The translations under genes and the position numbers were made by a program. Shown in pieces: positions 50,915 to 61,000 of a DNA stretch of 64,000 nucleotides. A model generated the notes under the pieces. That model worked only from the letters and a program-made list of their open reading frames with translations. It did not search any database and had not been told where the DNA came from. Source of the stretch: Didymella arachidicola (taxonomy: Eukaryota > Ascomycota > Dothideomycetes > Pleosporales > Didymellaceae); NCBI GenBank assembly GCA_016630955.3, contig CM049988.1, forward strand, positions 2,539,868 to 2,603,867, read 5' to 3'. How positions within the stretch are numbered: the stretch's first letter is position 1; the number at the start of each line of letters is the position of its first letter.

Positions 50915-52778
50915 ACGTACATGTACAACGAGCGGACCGGTCAACGAGCGGGCCACTTTTGCCAAGACCACACCAAAACTCCCCCTATTATGGCCCAAAA
51001 CACTACAAACTGGCGCTGCATAAGGCAAAACAAGCTGTAATATTACTAAGAGACCTCTTCTACAGCATTCTTGCACGTTCGCGCGTTGTGCCCACTCTCT
51101 CCGCACCGTCCACAGCGTCGTTGGGATGGTTCACCTCCTTCAGCCCGAACCTGCTTCTTTGCCTTCTTACCATCACTACGCGCGCTAAACTCCTGTAGAG
51201 CAGCTATCCGCTGGCCCTCTTCAACCGCAAGGCTTCCCTTAGCTTGAATACGCTTTCTTTTGTGCGATTTACGTCGCGTGGCGGCCTTATTAGCCGCTCG
51301 AAGCTCAGTAATCTCCTGTTGTGCCAAAACCAGCTTGTGCGCAATAATTGCTGCCCCCTTTGAGACCTTCTCAAACGCTTCAACTATAGAGGTTGGTGAG
51401 CTATTAACATGCGTCTGAATCCTCTTCTTCACAAGCGTTGATTGCGACCCAAATTCCAGGGTATTGCTTGGGGTTTGCGACTGCCAGAGCGGGCTGTTTT
51501 GGGGGAGTGGTGGCGATGGGGTGCGCAGCTTCACATCCAGGGCCAATATGACGCGATCTGGGGCAAAGGGAGCCAATCCGGCCCCTCGGAACCCTCCTTG
51601 AATGTTGCTAGGGGTAATAGCTTTCTTGTGAGCCGCTACAAAGCATGGGAGGAACTCCTGCTTTGTAATGTGGTTGATCCGGTTGCGCATAAGCTCATTA
51701 ACCTCAACCCCGTACGCCTTCTTCAGAGGGCCAAAACAACCCACATCAAGTGGCTGAAGGAGGTGCGATGAGTGCGGAGGCATGCATAGGATCACAATCT
51801 TCTGATCCTTGCAGTATTGCGTGAATTCTGGAGTGTTGTGGCTCCCATGACCGTCAATAATCAGCAACCGGTGGCTGCCAACAGTGCGCGCCTTTGTATA
51901 CCTGTCAAAGTGCTTCAACCAGTCAAAACCAAGCTCATTGGTAGTCCAGCCGTTCTCAGAGATGGCAATACTCCAATCTTGGGGCAGGTTGTTGTCCTTG
52001 TACCAGCTGGACTGGTGTTGGCGGGCTTTGAAGATGATGTAGGGTGGAATAGCCCATCCTGTGGCATTAATGCCCTCAATGACTGTTACCCACTCCCGGT
52101 TGCCTGGCTGGACCTGCTTTGCTCGTCCTAGTTTCTCTGCATCTGTTACAACAACTCCGGTGGATATCTGGCCCATCATGAAGCCTGTCTCGTCAAAGTT
52201 GTACGTGTCGTTGTCCTGGATGCCATACTTGACTTTGGTAGTAGCTACAAGGTTGAACCAGCCCTGTATAACCTCAGGGTCCTCGCAGAGGGCTCGCTTG
52301 TAGTCATACTTGCGATTAAAAACTGTTTTGAGCTCCTCCTGACGCGAAACAAACCTGCTGGCCCACCTTGGGCCAACAGGGGCCAAACTGCGCTCTTTCA
52401 GCAGAGAATTGGCCATATCAGCCACAAATTCAAGCCGGGGGGACTCTCCTCGCGTAACCAGCTCAAGTATGCGCATAACAATCACCTGCTCCTCAGCGCT
52501 GGTTAGATTCCGTAAGTTGGCCATAATATTAACGCGTGAAGGTCGTCCAGCGCGTCGTTGGTGTAGTGTAGTTCGAGAGACGCTGTAGATAGCTGCAGCG
52601 CGTCGCTCTGAGAGATTCGCGTCTTGTTTGAGAGCTTGGAGCGCAAGCTGTATCTGACGCTCGTTTGACGCGTTAAACTGTACTTGTTGTGGAGGCATTA
52701 GTGTAGGGAGGGAGTTTTGGTGTGGTCTTGGCAAAAGTGGCCCGCTCGTTGACCGGTCCGCTCGTTGTACATGTACGT
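50915..52778 (-). mobile_element. pogo-type DNA transposon 3, apparently intact
   Basis: 1864 bp with perfect 69-bp terminal inverted repeats (50915-50983 and 52710-52778, starting ACGTACATGTACAACGAGCG). TA duplications are at 50913-50914 and 52779-52780. Each TIR holds the word CAACGAGCGG twice, 16 bp apart. It is inserted in the A/T-rich satellite. Confidence 0.96.
51046..52698 (-). CDS. DDE transposase of pogo element 3, intact
   Basis: The first ATG is at 52698 (MPPQQVQFNASNERQIQLAL), giving 550 residues; the frame is also open for 12 more codons into the TIR. Domains: psq-type helix-turn-helix (SERRAAAIYSVSRTTLHQRR), CENP-B-like DNA-binding region (LEFVADMANSLLKERSLAPV then RWASRFVSRQ), and a DDE_1 core with acidic residues in YNFDETGFMMG, LLIIDGHGSHN and LLQPLDVGCFGPL. 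A basic KSHKRKRIQ segment and a C-terminal zinc knuckle CGRCGESGHNARTC complete it. No stops or frameshifts occur. It is clearly related to elements 1 and 4 and could mobilise TA-flanked relatives. Confidence 0.93.
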   Translation of the reverse strand: MPPQQVQFNASNERQIQLALQALKQDANLSERRAAAIYSVSRTTLHQRRAGRPSRVNIMANLRNLTSAEEQVIVMRILELVTRGESPRLEFVADMANSLLKERSLAPVGPRWASRFVSRQEELKTVFNRKYDYKRALCEDPEVIQGWFNLVATTKVKYGIQDNDTYNFDETGFMMGQISTGVVVTDAEKLGRAKQVQPGNREWVTVIEGINATGWAIPPYIIFKARQHQSSWYKDNNLPQDWSIAISENGWTTNELGFDWLKHFDRYTKARTVGSHRLLIIDGHGSHNTPEFTQYCKDQKIVILCMPPHSSHLLQPLDVGCFGPLKKAYGVEVNELMRNRINHITKQEFLPCFVAAHKKAITPSNIQGGFRGAGLAPFAPDRVILALDVKLRTPSPPLPQNSPLWQSQTPSNTLEFGSQSTLVKKRIQTHVNSSPTSIVEAFEKVSKGAAIIAHKLVLAQQEITELRAANKAATRRKSHKRKRIQAKGSLAVEEGQRIAALQEFSARSDGKKAKKQVRAEGGEPSQRRCGRCGESGHNARTCKNAVEEVS

Positions 52779-52780
52779 TA

Positions 52781-53172
52781 TTAGAAAAAAAAAAAGAGAT
52801 AAATGGTAGTAAAGCTATAGTAAGGTATTAAGAGAAAAAGAAGAGAAGTATAGTAAAGCTATAATAAAGTATTAAAAGAAAGAAGAGAGATAAAGGTAGT
52901 AAAGCTATAATAAGGTTTTAGAAAAAAAAAAAAAAATAAAAGAGAGTAAAGCTATAATAAGGTATTAGAGGAAAAAAGAAAGATAAAAAGTAGTAAAGCT
53001 ATAATAAAGTATTAAGAAAAGAAAAGAAAAAGTATAGCTTTACTATAATAAGGTATTAAAGAAAAGAAAATAGATAAAGAGTAGTAAAGCTATAATAAAG
53101 TATTATAAGAAAGAAAAGAGATAAAAGGTAGTAAAGCTATAGTAAAGTATTAAGAGAAAAAGAAAAAAAGTA
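52781..53172. repeat. A/T-rich subtelomeric satellite, second block
   Basis: About 390 bp of imperfect tandem units built around GTAGTAAAGCTATAATAAGG followed by A/G-rich spacers of variable length. Unit length is roughly 50-60 bp. No coding content. Confidence 0.8.
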
Positions 53173-53174
53173 TA

Positions 53175-54163
53175 ACGTACCTCACGGGTAAGTGGGCCAC
53201 CCTGTCTAGTGGGCCACTTTTGCCAAGACCACACCAAACTTCACATTAAATTGTAGTATAGTAACAGCACCTCGCGTATGGGGGTTCTGAGGAAGACGTC
53301 CTGGCAAGGTCCATGGTAGATAAGTGTTATTTACACGTTCGCGCGTTGTGCCCTGTCTCTCCGCACGTTCCACACCGTCGTTGGGATAGTTCACCTCCTT
53401 CAGCGCGCATCCTCTTCTTTGGCTTCTTACCATCACCACGCACGCCAAACTCCTTTAGAGCAGTTGAACGCTGTGCCTCTTCAACTGTTATGCTCCCTCC
53501 TGTTTGAATTCGCTTCCTTTTATGTGATTTGCGCTCTGTTGCAGCTGCTAGAGCCTCTCGAAGCTCATCACGTTCCTTTCTCATCAACGCAAGCTGGTGC
53601 GCTACCTTTGCTCCCCCCTTTGCATAGTGCTCTAGCGCGCTATACACTGAATTTGGTGAGCTGCCCTGCTGCCTCTTATACTTGTCTCGAATTAGAGTTG
53701 ATTGCGACTGAAATTCAAGCAGGTTTTTGGGGGTTTGGGACTGCCAGGGCTCGTTGTTGGTAGGTAGTTGGGGTGATGGAGTCCGCAGCCTCACATTGAG
53801 GGTTGATATGACCCGTTCTGGGTCAAAGGGGACCAATCCAGCGCCTCGGAACCCTCCCTGGATGTTGCTAGGGGTGATAGTCGCGTTATATGCTGCTCTT
53901 AAGCATACTAGGAACGACTGCTTGTCTATGTGGTTGATCCGGTTGCGCGAGAGCTTGTTGACCTGATGCCCGTACTCCCGCTTCAAAGGGGCAAAACAAC
54001 CCACATCAAGCGGCTGCAAGAGGTGCGATGAGTGCGCAGGCATTGTAAGAGTTACAATCTTGTTCTCTTTGCAGTATTGGGTGAATGCTGCGGCCTGGTG
54101 GCTCTCATGGCCGTCTATAAGTAGCAAACGGTGGGTCCCATAGGTACGCTCCTTAGTATGCCT
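53175..54163 (-). mobile_element. pogo-type DNA transposon 4, truncated
   Basis: The left TIR starts at 53175 after a TA (ACGTACCTCACGGGTAAGTG). It contains AGTGGGCCAC twice, 17 bp apart, and then shares GCCACTTTTGCCAAGACCAC with element 3. Similarity to the transposase stops at about 54163. The other TIR and the N-terminal half of the gene are missing. Confidence 0.85.
53327..54163 (-). pseudogene. C-terminal half of pogo transposase 4
   Basis: The frame opens at the truncation point (RHTKERTYGTHR) and continues with LLLIDGHESHQAAAFTQYCK, LLQPLDVGCFAPLKREYG and a basic KSHKRKRIQ segment. The knuckle CGTCGETGHNARTCK ends in TAA a few codons before the relatives do. The first catalytic Asp and all DNA-binding regions are absent. 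Residual identity to element 3 is high within this half, but the TIR words differ, so it is a separate subfamily. Confidence 0.88.
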
Positions 54164-54649
54164 ACCTCCACGCGACCGCCACGACCCCGAGCCTCGTTCG
54201 CGCTTGATGCGGTATAGTGCGCGACTTCGGCCCTACTTCGTCCCCTCCCAGCCTTAGCCTGGAGTCGACCCCTTTTGATGCTCTATTTCGGTCTAGCTCG
54301 GCCCTGCACGGGCATGCATGCTCCAACACAGGGCAGCTATAGCAGTTCCTGCTTGTTACCTGTTGTTCTGTACTACTTTTACCTGCTTACGCATTAACTA
54401 AGACGCCACGGCCTGCTATTCAATTGTGTGCTACTGTTAGCAACAAAGTAGTGCTATGTCTCACCAGACAGCGTCTCGCTGGATAGTCTACACGGGTAAT
54501 CCAGAAGCCGGTGTCTTTTCTGAAAGCGCCTCTAACCCTTCCTCATGGACTGTCCATTCAGGCGACTCAGCAAAGAGCAAGGCATGTGAATGACGTACCT
54601 TTGCCGCACTTTTTATTCTATCTCACCCTCACTTGCTAATTATAGATAG
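54164..54649 (+). promoter_or_regulatory. 5' region of the proximal OrsD/recombinase-like gene, with candidate first exon
   Basis: About 485 bp. A 43-codon coding-like segment begins at ATG 54456 (MSHQTASRWIVYTGNPEAG). It has a GTGAAT donor at 54586, and an intron-like stretch ends TTGCTAATTATAGATAG at 54649. The phase does not join cleanly to the downstream frame (the in-phase acceptor at 54656 would create TAA). The first exon is therefore uncertain or damaged. Confidence 0.4.
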
Positions 54650-57600
54650 CCTGCAGAACCCGAAGTGCCAAACATTATCTCCTATCTGCCAGAACATGGA
54701 CACCTGTTGTGCACCCCATGTAGAAGCGTTATACCCTACAAGACGCTCCGTTACCACCTCCGCCACTACCACAAAACTCGATCGTCCATATGCGAAATTA
54801 TCCTTTCTCAGTATAAAGGACTTCCTGTATCGCAGATTGATGCAGACGTTGTCCCTCGTGCAAATAACTCTTCTAGCTTAGATTTCCTAGCGCCACCCGA
54901 GCGAGGCTACTCCTGTCCGCAGTGCGACTTGACAACTTGTAGTTGGGATACAATGCTGCTGCATTTTCGGAAGACGCAGTGCAGTAGGGGGCAGAGGACG
55001 CGCAATGATCTATTCTGCTTCGTCCAGCGATGGTCTCCTATCAGGCGAAACGTGGGAGGTACCTGGAGGGTAGCACACGCTACACACACAATTCAAAGCA
55101 GAAGAAGATCAAGCCAGGACGGATCCGTGTCAGACGACCCTGCGACCGCCGCTCTTCTGCTGATGGAAGCCGAGGAGGAAGCTAGGCTCTTACAGCAAGA
55201 TCAAGAACTGATGGCCCTAAGCAACGAGCTTGAGCATGACGAGAAAACCGACTGGCTGCGCGGTTGTGGTTGGACGCGGTGGTTTGCCCAAAAGCCGCTC
55301 CATCTGATTATTGCTACTTCTAGGTTGGCCACTTCTACCGGTGAAGCTATTCACCTCGGCACCTGGAACAGCGTGGAGTGGATCAGCTCCGCAGCTACAG
55401 AGTCAAAACTAAGACAACTATCAGAAATTGTTCATCTCGTGCTTGATCGCTGCGAGGAAACATTAGAACAAACTCCGCGAGTCTTGCGCTGCTGGCTGCG
55501 AAGCTGGGGGTCACACTTCTACGCGTATCCCTTCGAGCTACCTCAACGAGACGCTACGAAAGCTAGGTACCGCTCCTTCCTAAACCGCTTTCTGTGCTAT
55601 GTATTCCGATCATGGCAGGTATGTCAGAAGCTCAATCAAAGCTTAAGCGAGGTATATGGGCTTCAGCTGTCGGACGCACAGGCGGATATCGTGAAATCTG
55701 TCTGGTCAGATCTGTCCACAAAAGGATTCAGTAAGGCAGAGCCTACGTTCTCTTCCCGTTTATCAGAAACCGTCTTTCAGCTGCTCGTGCTATTTTGGAC
55801 GGATGTGTCCACAGACGGCATATTGGAAGGCAAAGCAATTGTCCACTTCTCTGGTGTGCTGGGTATCCATCCGTACGAGTTGGCATACCGTACAGCTTAC
55901 GACTACACACCGTACCTATCAGCTCTACTGTGGATTGGTAGACTTATTATTCTCGAGTACGCCTTGCCGCTGCGAGGGTACACTACCCTTGATGTTCTCT
56001 GGCCAGCACGAGCAGCCTATGCTGATCAGGGCAAACGTCTCTGTGTAGAGATTCGCCCAGCATACCTCCAACGCGGCAGTCTCTCACCTATGGGCTACCT
56101 GATTGAGCGTTTGCAGCACGGCAGAGCCATTGCCAAACGCGAAGGACCACGCACCAACCTATCTTGGTCCCTCGATGGTCAGACCCTAGACATCGCTGGT
56201 TCTCGCATCTCTATGCATGAATTCCGCTATACAATCCACTGCCTCCTTGCTAGACTTGAAAGAATCACGCGAGACCTCATGTTTGACTGGTGGCCTAAGG
56301 TAGATCTCCATACCTTAAAAGAGGATCTATCAAGGCACCGCCCAGGTTATTCGTTCCTGCAAGAGCCAGCAAATCAGCTACAGACTAGCTTTAAGCATTT
56401 GAGCCGAAGAGCCTTCTCTAAAGAAGGGAGGGGGTTCTCCCTACAAGGCAGAGGCCGAGAGAAAGCAATGTCCTACCTGAAACAATATAACAACATGGTC
56501 GAAGTACTGTTCAGTAGTATCCATGTGACCAGCGGAATGCCTGCTAGAGGAGAGGAGCTTCGGGTTCTGCGCTGGGCAGACACTGCCGCAGTGCAACGCA
56601 ACATCTTCATTTGCCAGGGCCGGATCTTGCTAGTCTTTTCGTACAATAAAGCTAGCCAGAACTCGAACAACTCTTTTTTTGTTGTTCGAGTTCCCTGCTC
56701 ATCAGTAGAGAGGTGCCTGTTCCTTTACCTCGCATACATCAGACCATTCAGCGATTTCCTTAGCCGACAACTAAAGCTTGTCAACACAAGCGTTCCAACC
56801 AATCCGCACTTGTTCACTGCGTACGACACACCTGTGTCGTGTTTCAGCTCATCAGTCTGCTCGAAGCTCCTGCAGCAATCCACACCAGAATGCCCGATAC
56901 TGCTCCATTTTCAAATGTATCGCCAGATTGCAGTAGCTATTAGCAAGAAGCATCTTCTAGATATTGCCCAGCCTTTTGATCCTCACACTCCGAGGGATCG
57001 CGATGGACTATTACGACTTCTCTCTTTCCAGACAGGACATAATCCAGCTACCCATGCTGGCGCGTACGCTTTGGATCGTGCCTATCCTGCCAAGCTGCAA
57101 CCTGAGTTATTAGAACGATACCTCGAAGTCAGTAAGGTATGGCATCAATTTCTGGGTGTCGACAGACAAAGCACAGATCAGGCTATTCTCAGCTTTAGTG
57201 CAAACAGAAGTTTACCAGAAGCTCCAGTAGAGCATTCAATGTTTCTGCCACCAAAGGATGATGCGTTCTTGACTAATAGGACTACACAAACACTTGAAGT
57301 ACCCGAAGAGAGCACAGTATCGCAGATCGAGGCATCGGCCGCTGGCGAGAATGAGCGACCGCGGAAGCGAAGGCGCGACTCAGATGAGAGTATAAGTCCA
57401 ATACAGCAAAAGATTGATGCTTTACGAGCAGATCTTGCCGCCCTAGAGCATGAGCACAAGATGCAAAAACTCTGCAAAGCTGCCTCCCAACGAGCGCTAA
57501 CAAACCAAGGGGGCGAAGACCCCAATGGAACGCTCCGGTATCGTAAGAGGGGCTCACAAGTATCGTTAAGTAACTGCGCAGATGTGTTCTGCTTTTTAGA

Positions 57601-57982
57601 AGACTTCAAGGTCTTCGTATGCAAGCAACATCATACCGCAGTTATGAGTCTTGACCGCCATATGTTGCAGCACCACAAAGTGCCTGCTTCAGTACGAAGA
57701 CAGGTTGTTGACTGTTTTAGTCGCCTTGAACCAGTGGCTCCAAGCAAGATAGAGCTGCCTAAAGAGCCCACGCAGGCTATAGAACAGCTTGGTAAGCCAC
57801 TTGCTGGGCTAGAGTGCAGAGCATGCGGGTATATCACTGTTAGCAAAGATCAGATTCGGATGCACTGCAACCGAGATCATAAACTTGCTTGGTTAGGCGA
57901 CAAGAGCCAGTTGTATAATTCAGTGAAGGTACAGAGCTTCTTCCGAACAGGTGGTCTGCAGAAATACTTTATAGTCGTTTAG
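54650..57982 (+). CDS. OrsD zinc-finger / tyrosine-recombinase-like protein without helicase
   Basis: The frame is open from an acceptor-like site at 54649 to TAG at 57980-57982, about 1110 codons. No ATG opens it, so a spliced first exon is expected. The N-terminus resembles OrsD/DUF3505: CTPCRSVIPYKTLRYHLRHYH, then YSCPQCDLTTCSWDTMLLHF. A long helical region follows. Then comes a stretch with tyrosine-recombinase-like boxes: TSGMPARGEELRVLRW (Arg box), YNKAS, FQMYRQIAVAIS (second Arg), and QTGHNPATHAGAYALDRAYP (GH...Tyr). The C-terminus holds a coiled coil with a nuclear signal (RPRKRRRD) and a second OrsD unit (CFLEDFKVFVCKQHHTAV, CRACGYITVSKDQIRMHCNRDH, ending QKYFIVV). It is paralogous segment by segment to the next gene but lacks the helicase. 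Recombinase identity is my inference. Confidence 0.7.
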   Translation, partial: PAEPEVPNIISYLPEHGHLLCTPCRSVIPYKTLRYHLRHYHKTRSSICEIILSQYKGLPVSQIDADVVPRANNSSSLDFLAPPERGYSCPQCDLTTCSWDTMLLHFRKTQCSRGQRTRNDLFCFVQRWSPIRRNVGGTWRVAHATHTIQSRRRSSQDGSVSDDPATAALLLMEAEEEARLLQQDQELMALSNELEHDEKTDWLRGCGWTRWFAQKPLHLIIATSRLATSTGEAIHLGTWNSVEWISSAATESKLRQLSEIVHLVLDRCEETLEQTPRVLRCWLRSWGSHFYAYPFELPQRDATKARYRSFLNRFLCYVFRSWQVCQKLNQSLSEVYGLQLSDAQADIVKSVWSDLSTKGFSKAEPTFSSRLSETVFQLLVLFWTDVSTDGILEGKAIVHFSGVLGIHPYELAYRTAYDYTPYLSALLWIGRLIILEYALPLRGYTTLDVLWPARAAYADQGKRLCVEIRPAYLQRGSLSPMGYLIERLQHGRAIAKREGPRTNLSWSLDGQTLDIAGSRISMHEFRYTIHCLLARLERITRDLMFDWWPKVDLHTLKEDLSRHRPGYSFLQEPANQLQTSFKHLSRRAFSKEGRGFSLQGRGREKAMSYLKQYNNMVEVLFSSIHVTSGMPARGEELRVLRWADTAAVQRNIFICQGRILLVFSYNKASQNSNNSFFVVRVPCSSVERCLFLYLAYIRPFSDFLSRQLKLVNTSVPTNPHLFTAYDTPVSCFSSSVCSKLLQQSTPECPILLHFQMYRQIAVAISKKHLLDIAQPFDPHTPRDRDGLLRLLSFQTGHNPATHAGAYALDRAYPAKLQPELLERYLEVSKVWHQFLGVDRQSTDQAILSFSANRSLPEAPVEHSMFLPPKDDAFLTNRTTQTLEVPEESTVSQIEASAAGENERPRKRRRDSDESISPIQQKIDALRADLAALEHEHKMQKLCKAASQRALTNQGGEDPNGTLRYRKRGSQVSLSNCADVFCFLEDFKVFVCKQHHTAVMSLDRHMLQHHKVPASVRRQVVDCFSRLEPVAPSKIELPKEPTQAIEQLGKPLAGLECRACGYITVSKDQIRMHCNRDHKLAWLGDKSQLYNSVKVQSFFRTGGLQKYFIVV

Positions 57983-58073
57983 TGTTCTGTAACTAAACAC
58001 ATCCTCTGCATGTAAAGTGTACTAACAACTATAGTAATTCAATAATATATAAATTACCTTAATAGTGACTTAG

Positions 58074-61000
58074 CCACTTCTAACCTGCGACAATGTTCAC
58101 TGTTTTCTAGAAGACTACAGCGTCTTAGTATGCAGGGAGCATCACACTGCTGTTGTTAATCTCAACACGCATCTCTTGCAGCATCACAGCGTGCCCGCTG
58201 CAACTCGAAAACAAGTTGTTGAACGCTTCAATCAATTCGCGCTGATTGACGCAGCAGACGTTGAGCTTCCAGATGAGCCGGCGCGACCGATAGAAGAGCT
58301 TGGGAAGCCGCTAGACGGGCTGCAGTGCAAGACATGCAGCTTCATCACTATCAACAAGGACACAATGCGCATGCACTGTAAGAAAGATCACCAGCAAGCT
58401 TGGCTAGGAGAAAAAGGCGCGCTCTATCACACTGTCAAAGTACAGAGCTTTTTCCGCACAGGGGTTTTACAGCGATATTTTGTTGTTGATGTAGCTGTAG
58501 CCGAAAATGCTCTAAACGACGACGTCGAAGTTGCAGTTCAGAGGCAGCTTGCCGAGTATAAACTGACACAACAAGAAGTCGAAGAAGAGCTTCAAACACT
58601 TGAAGAGGCTGCAAAGACAGACAAGACAGGCTGGTTTAAGCGGACAGGCTGGTTAGAGTTCTTCAAGGATCGAAATCTTGTTCATCTGGCCCATCAAGCC
58701 CGGGCTCCCGATCGGAGCGAGCACAAGCTCAAGCTAGCTGCTCAGCTTGCAGAGGGACTGATTGAGAGAAGCGTCAAGGGATTGGCTACGCTTCCGCAAG
58801 AACTCAGGCGCTGGCTGCGGAGCGCAAAGCAGAGCGAGATCGACGTGCGGCCGTTGGGGCGACTGCAGAACCCAGAGAGTCAGGCTGTGTACGCAAGCTA
58901 TATAGTGAGGTTTGTCTGCTTCTATCTACGCGTGCTAGGAGATGAAGAGCAGCGGATTATGCGTTTCCGACAGCAGCGCGACACAGCTGCTCGATCCGAA
59001 AGCAGTGCGGCGTTGAGCAGCGACGAAGACAGCGAAGACGAAGCGGAAGGCAGTGAGGCTGACGACGACAGCCCGCGGCCCCGGCGCAGGACACGCAGTC
59101 AACAGGCACCAGACATGATGAAGGACACGCGCGAGCTCTTCACGTGGACAGCTGAGCAGAAGTTGTATGCGATCAGGCTGTGGGACGCGCTAGATGGCGA
59201 CGACAGAGGCGCTCAGACGGAGGCGCTTCTTGCGTCTATCAGCTCGTTCATCTTCACAACGTATCATCCCGTGGCGTTGTCTACTGGTTTGATTCAGTTT
59301 CTCGCAGTGCTTGGGATTGATGTAGACACGGGCCGCTTGCGGACCGCAAAGAACTACTCGTACATGCTGGCGGGGATGGTGTACTGCGTGCGGGTGCTCG
59401 CTCTGGAGAAGCTGCTCCCGGGAGGGCAGCGCGACACGCAGACAGAAGAAGACCGCGACAGTTTTCTGGCAACGCGGCACAAGCAGCTAGCAGACGGCAC
59501 GTTCAGCCCGATGAGCGAGATGATCAGCATGCTGGCGTACGGCAAACACATTGGACTCACGGCCGGCAACTCAGGCAACGCTTACTGGTCAGAGGACAAG
59601 CAGACGTTCTATCTGAACGGCCGACCGATCGTCATCCGCCGCTTCTGCAAGATGGCGCAGGACTTGTTGGCTGAAACAGAGCAGATGCTGTGGGAGCTTT
59701 GCTGGGTGGACGGCGAGGAAGAGCGGGTTACCGTTGATCTGAAGCAGGTAGTCGACGACGTCACGTTCACAAAACGACGCACGTCGTTTGTCGACGCTCC
59801 AGGCAACAAACTGCAAGGCGGGCTGGCTTGGATGCTTAGGAGAGCGATGACTACAGCGGGCGGGCTGCGATTAACGCGTGCGGACGGGCAGTGGAGCGTC
59901 AAGGCGGTGCGGCAGTACATGCGACAGATGGATCGCTTCTTGGAACTGCTGCTCTGCAGCGTGCACGTCACGTCAGGGCAGCCGGGGAGGGGATCGGAGA
60001 TCACGACGATTCGGCACCGCAACGGCGTACTGCAGGACCGCAACATCTTCGTCGTGGACGGGCAGGTGATGACAGTGGTCCGCTATCACAAGTCGCAGTC
60101 GCAGTGGGACAAGCCGAAGATCGTGCCGCGCTTCTTGCCGCCGCAGCTGGGGCAGGTGATGGCGGTGTACTTGGTCTACGTACAGCCGTTCCGCGAGTAT
60201 CTGACGCTGCAGGTGCTGGGCGGTAGCTACAGCGACTACGTGTGGCACGACGCGCAGGGCGCGTGGGACACCAGCCGGCTCACGAGGGTGCTGAAGCGCG
60301 AGACAGGGAAGAGGCTGGGCGTGGTGCTGCACACGCTCGACTACCGGCACACGGCAGTAGGTATCGGGCGAGTCAAGGTGGGAGAGTCGTTCAGCAGGGG
60401 CTATCAGGACGACGTTGGCGAGACAGAAGAGGCGGAAGTGGACGACGATGGCGAAGACGTTCTTGAGCTGCAGAACTCACGCACAACCGCAATGGGGGTA
60501 GGCAACTACAGCGTGCCGATGGATATCGTGAAGCATCTCAGCGTGCGGTCCGTTGATGCGTTCCGGCCGCTTAGCGCAGCATGGCACCGCTTCTTAGGGG
60601 TGGATGGGAGCGCAGCGAAGCCCGTAGAGCCGAGCAGGACGACAAAGCGACGGATGAGCAACAGCACGTCGTCGGCACTTGTTGGGCTGCCGAAAGAGAA
60701 AGAAGTGCGGTTTGCAGACCCGCGAGCAGATGCGATACACAGGGGGCTGCAGCAGGTGCTAGGCAAGCAAGATGTTGGCTTTCGATCGGTGGAGCAGGAG
60801 CAGGCTTTGCACGCGGTGCTGGAGAAGCAGACGCCGCTCATCGTCGTGCTTCCGACGGGCGGAGGCAAGAGCTTGCTGTTCACGCTGCCGGCTTGCGTGG
60901 AGGAGCCGGGGGTAACGGTGGTCGTCGTGCCGTACCGGGCGCTGATTGAAGATCTAGTCAGGAGGATTCAGCAGTGCGGCGTCGAGTGCATGGAGTGGAA

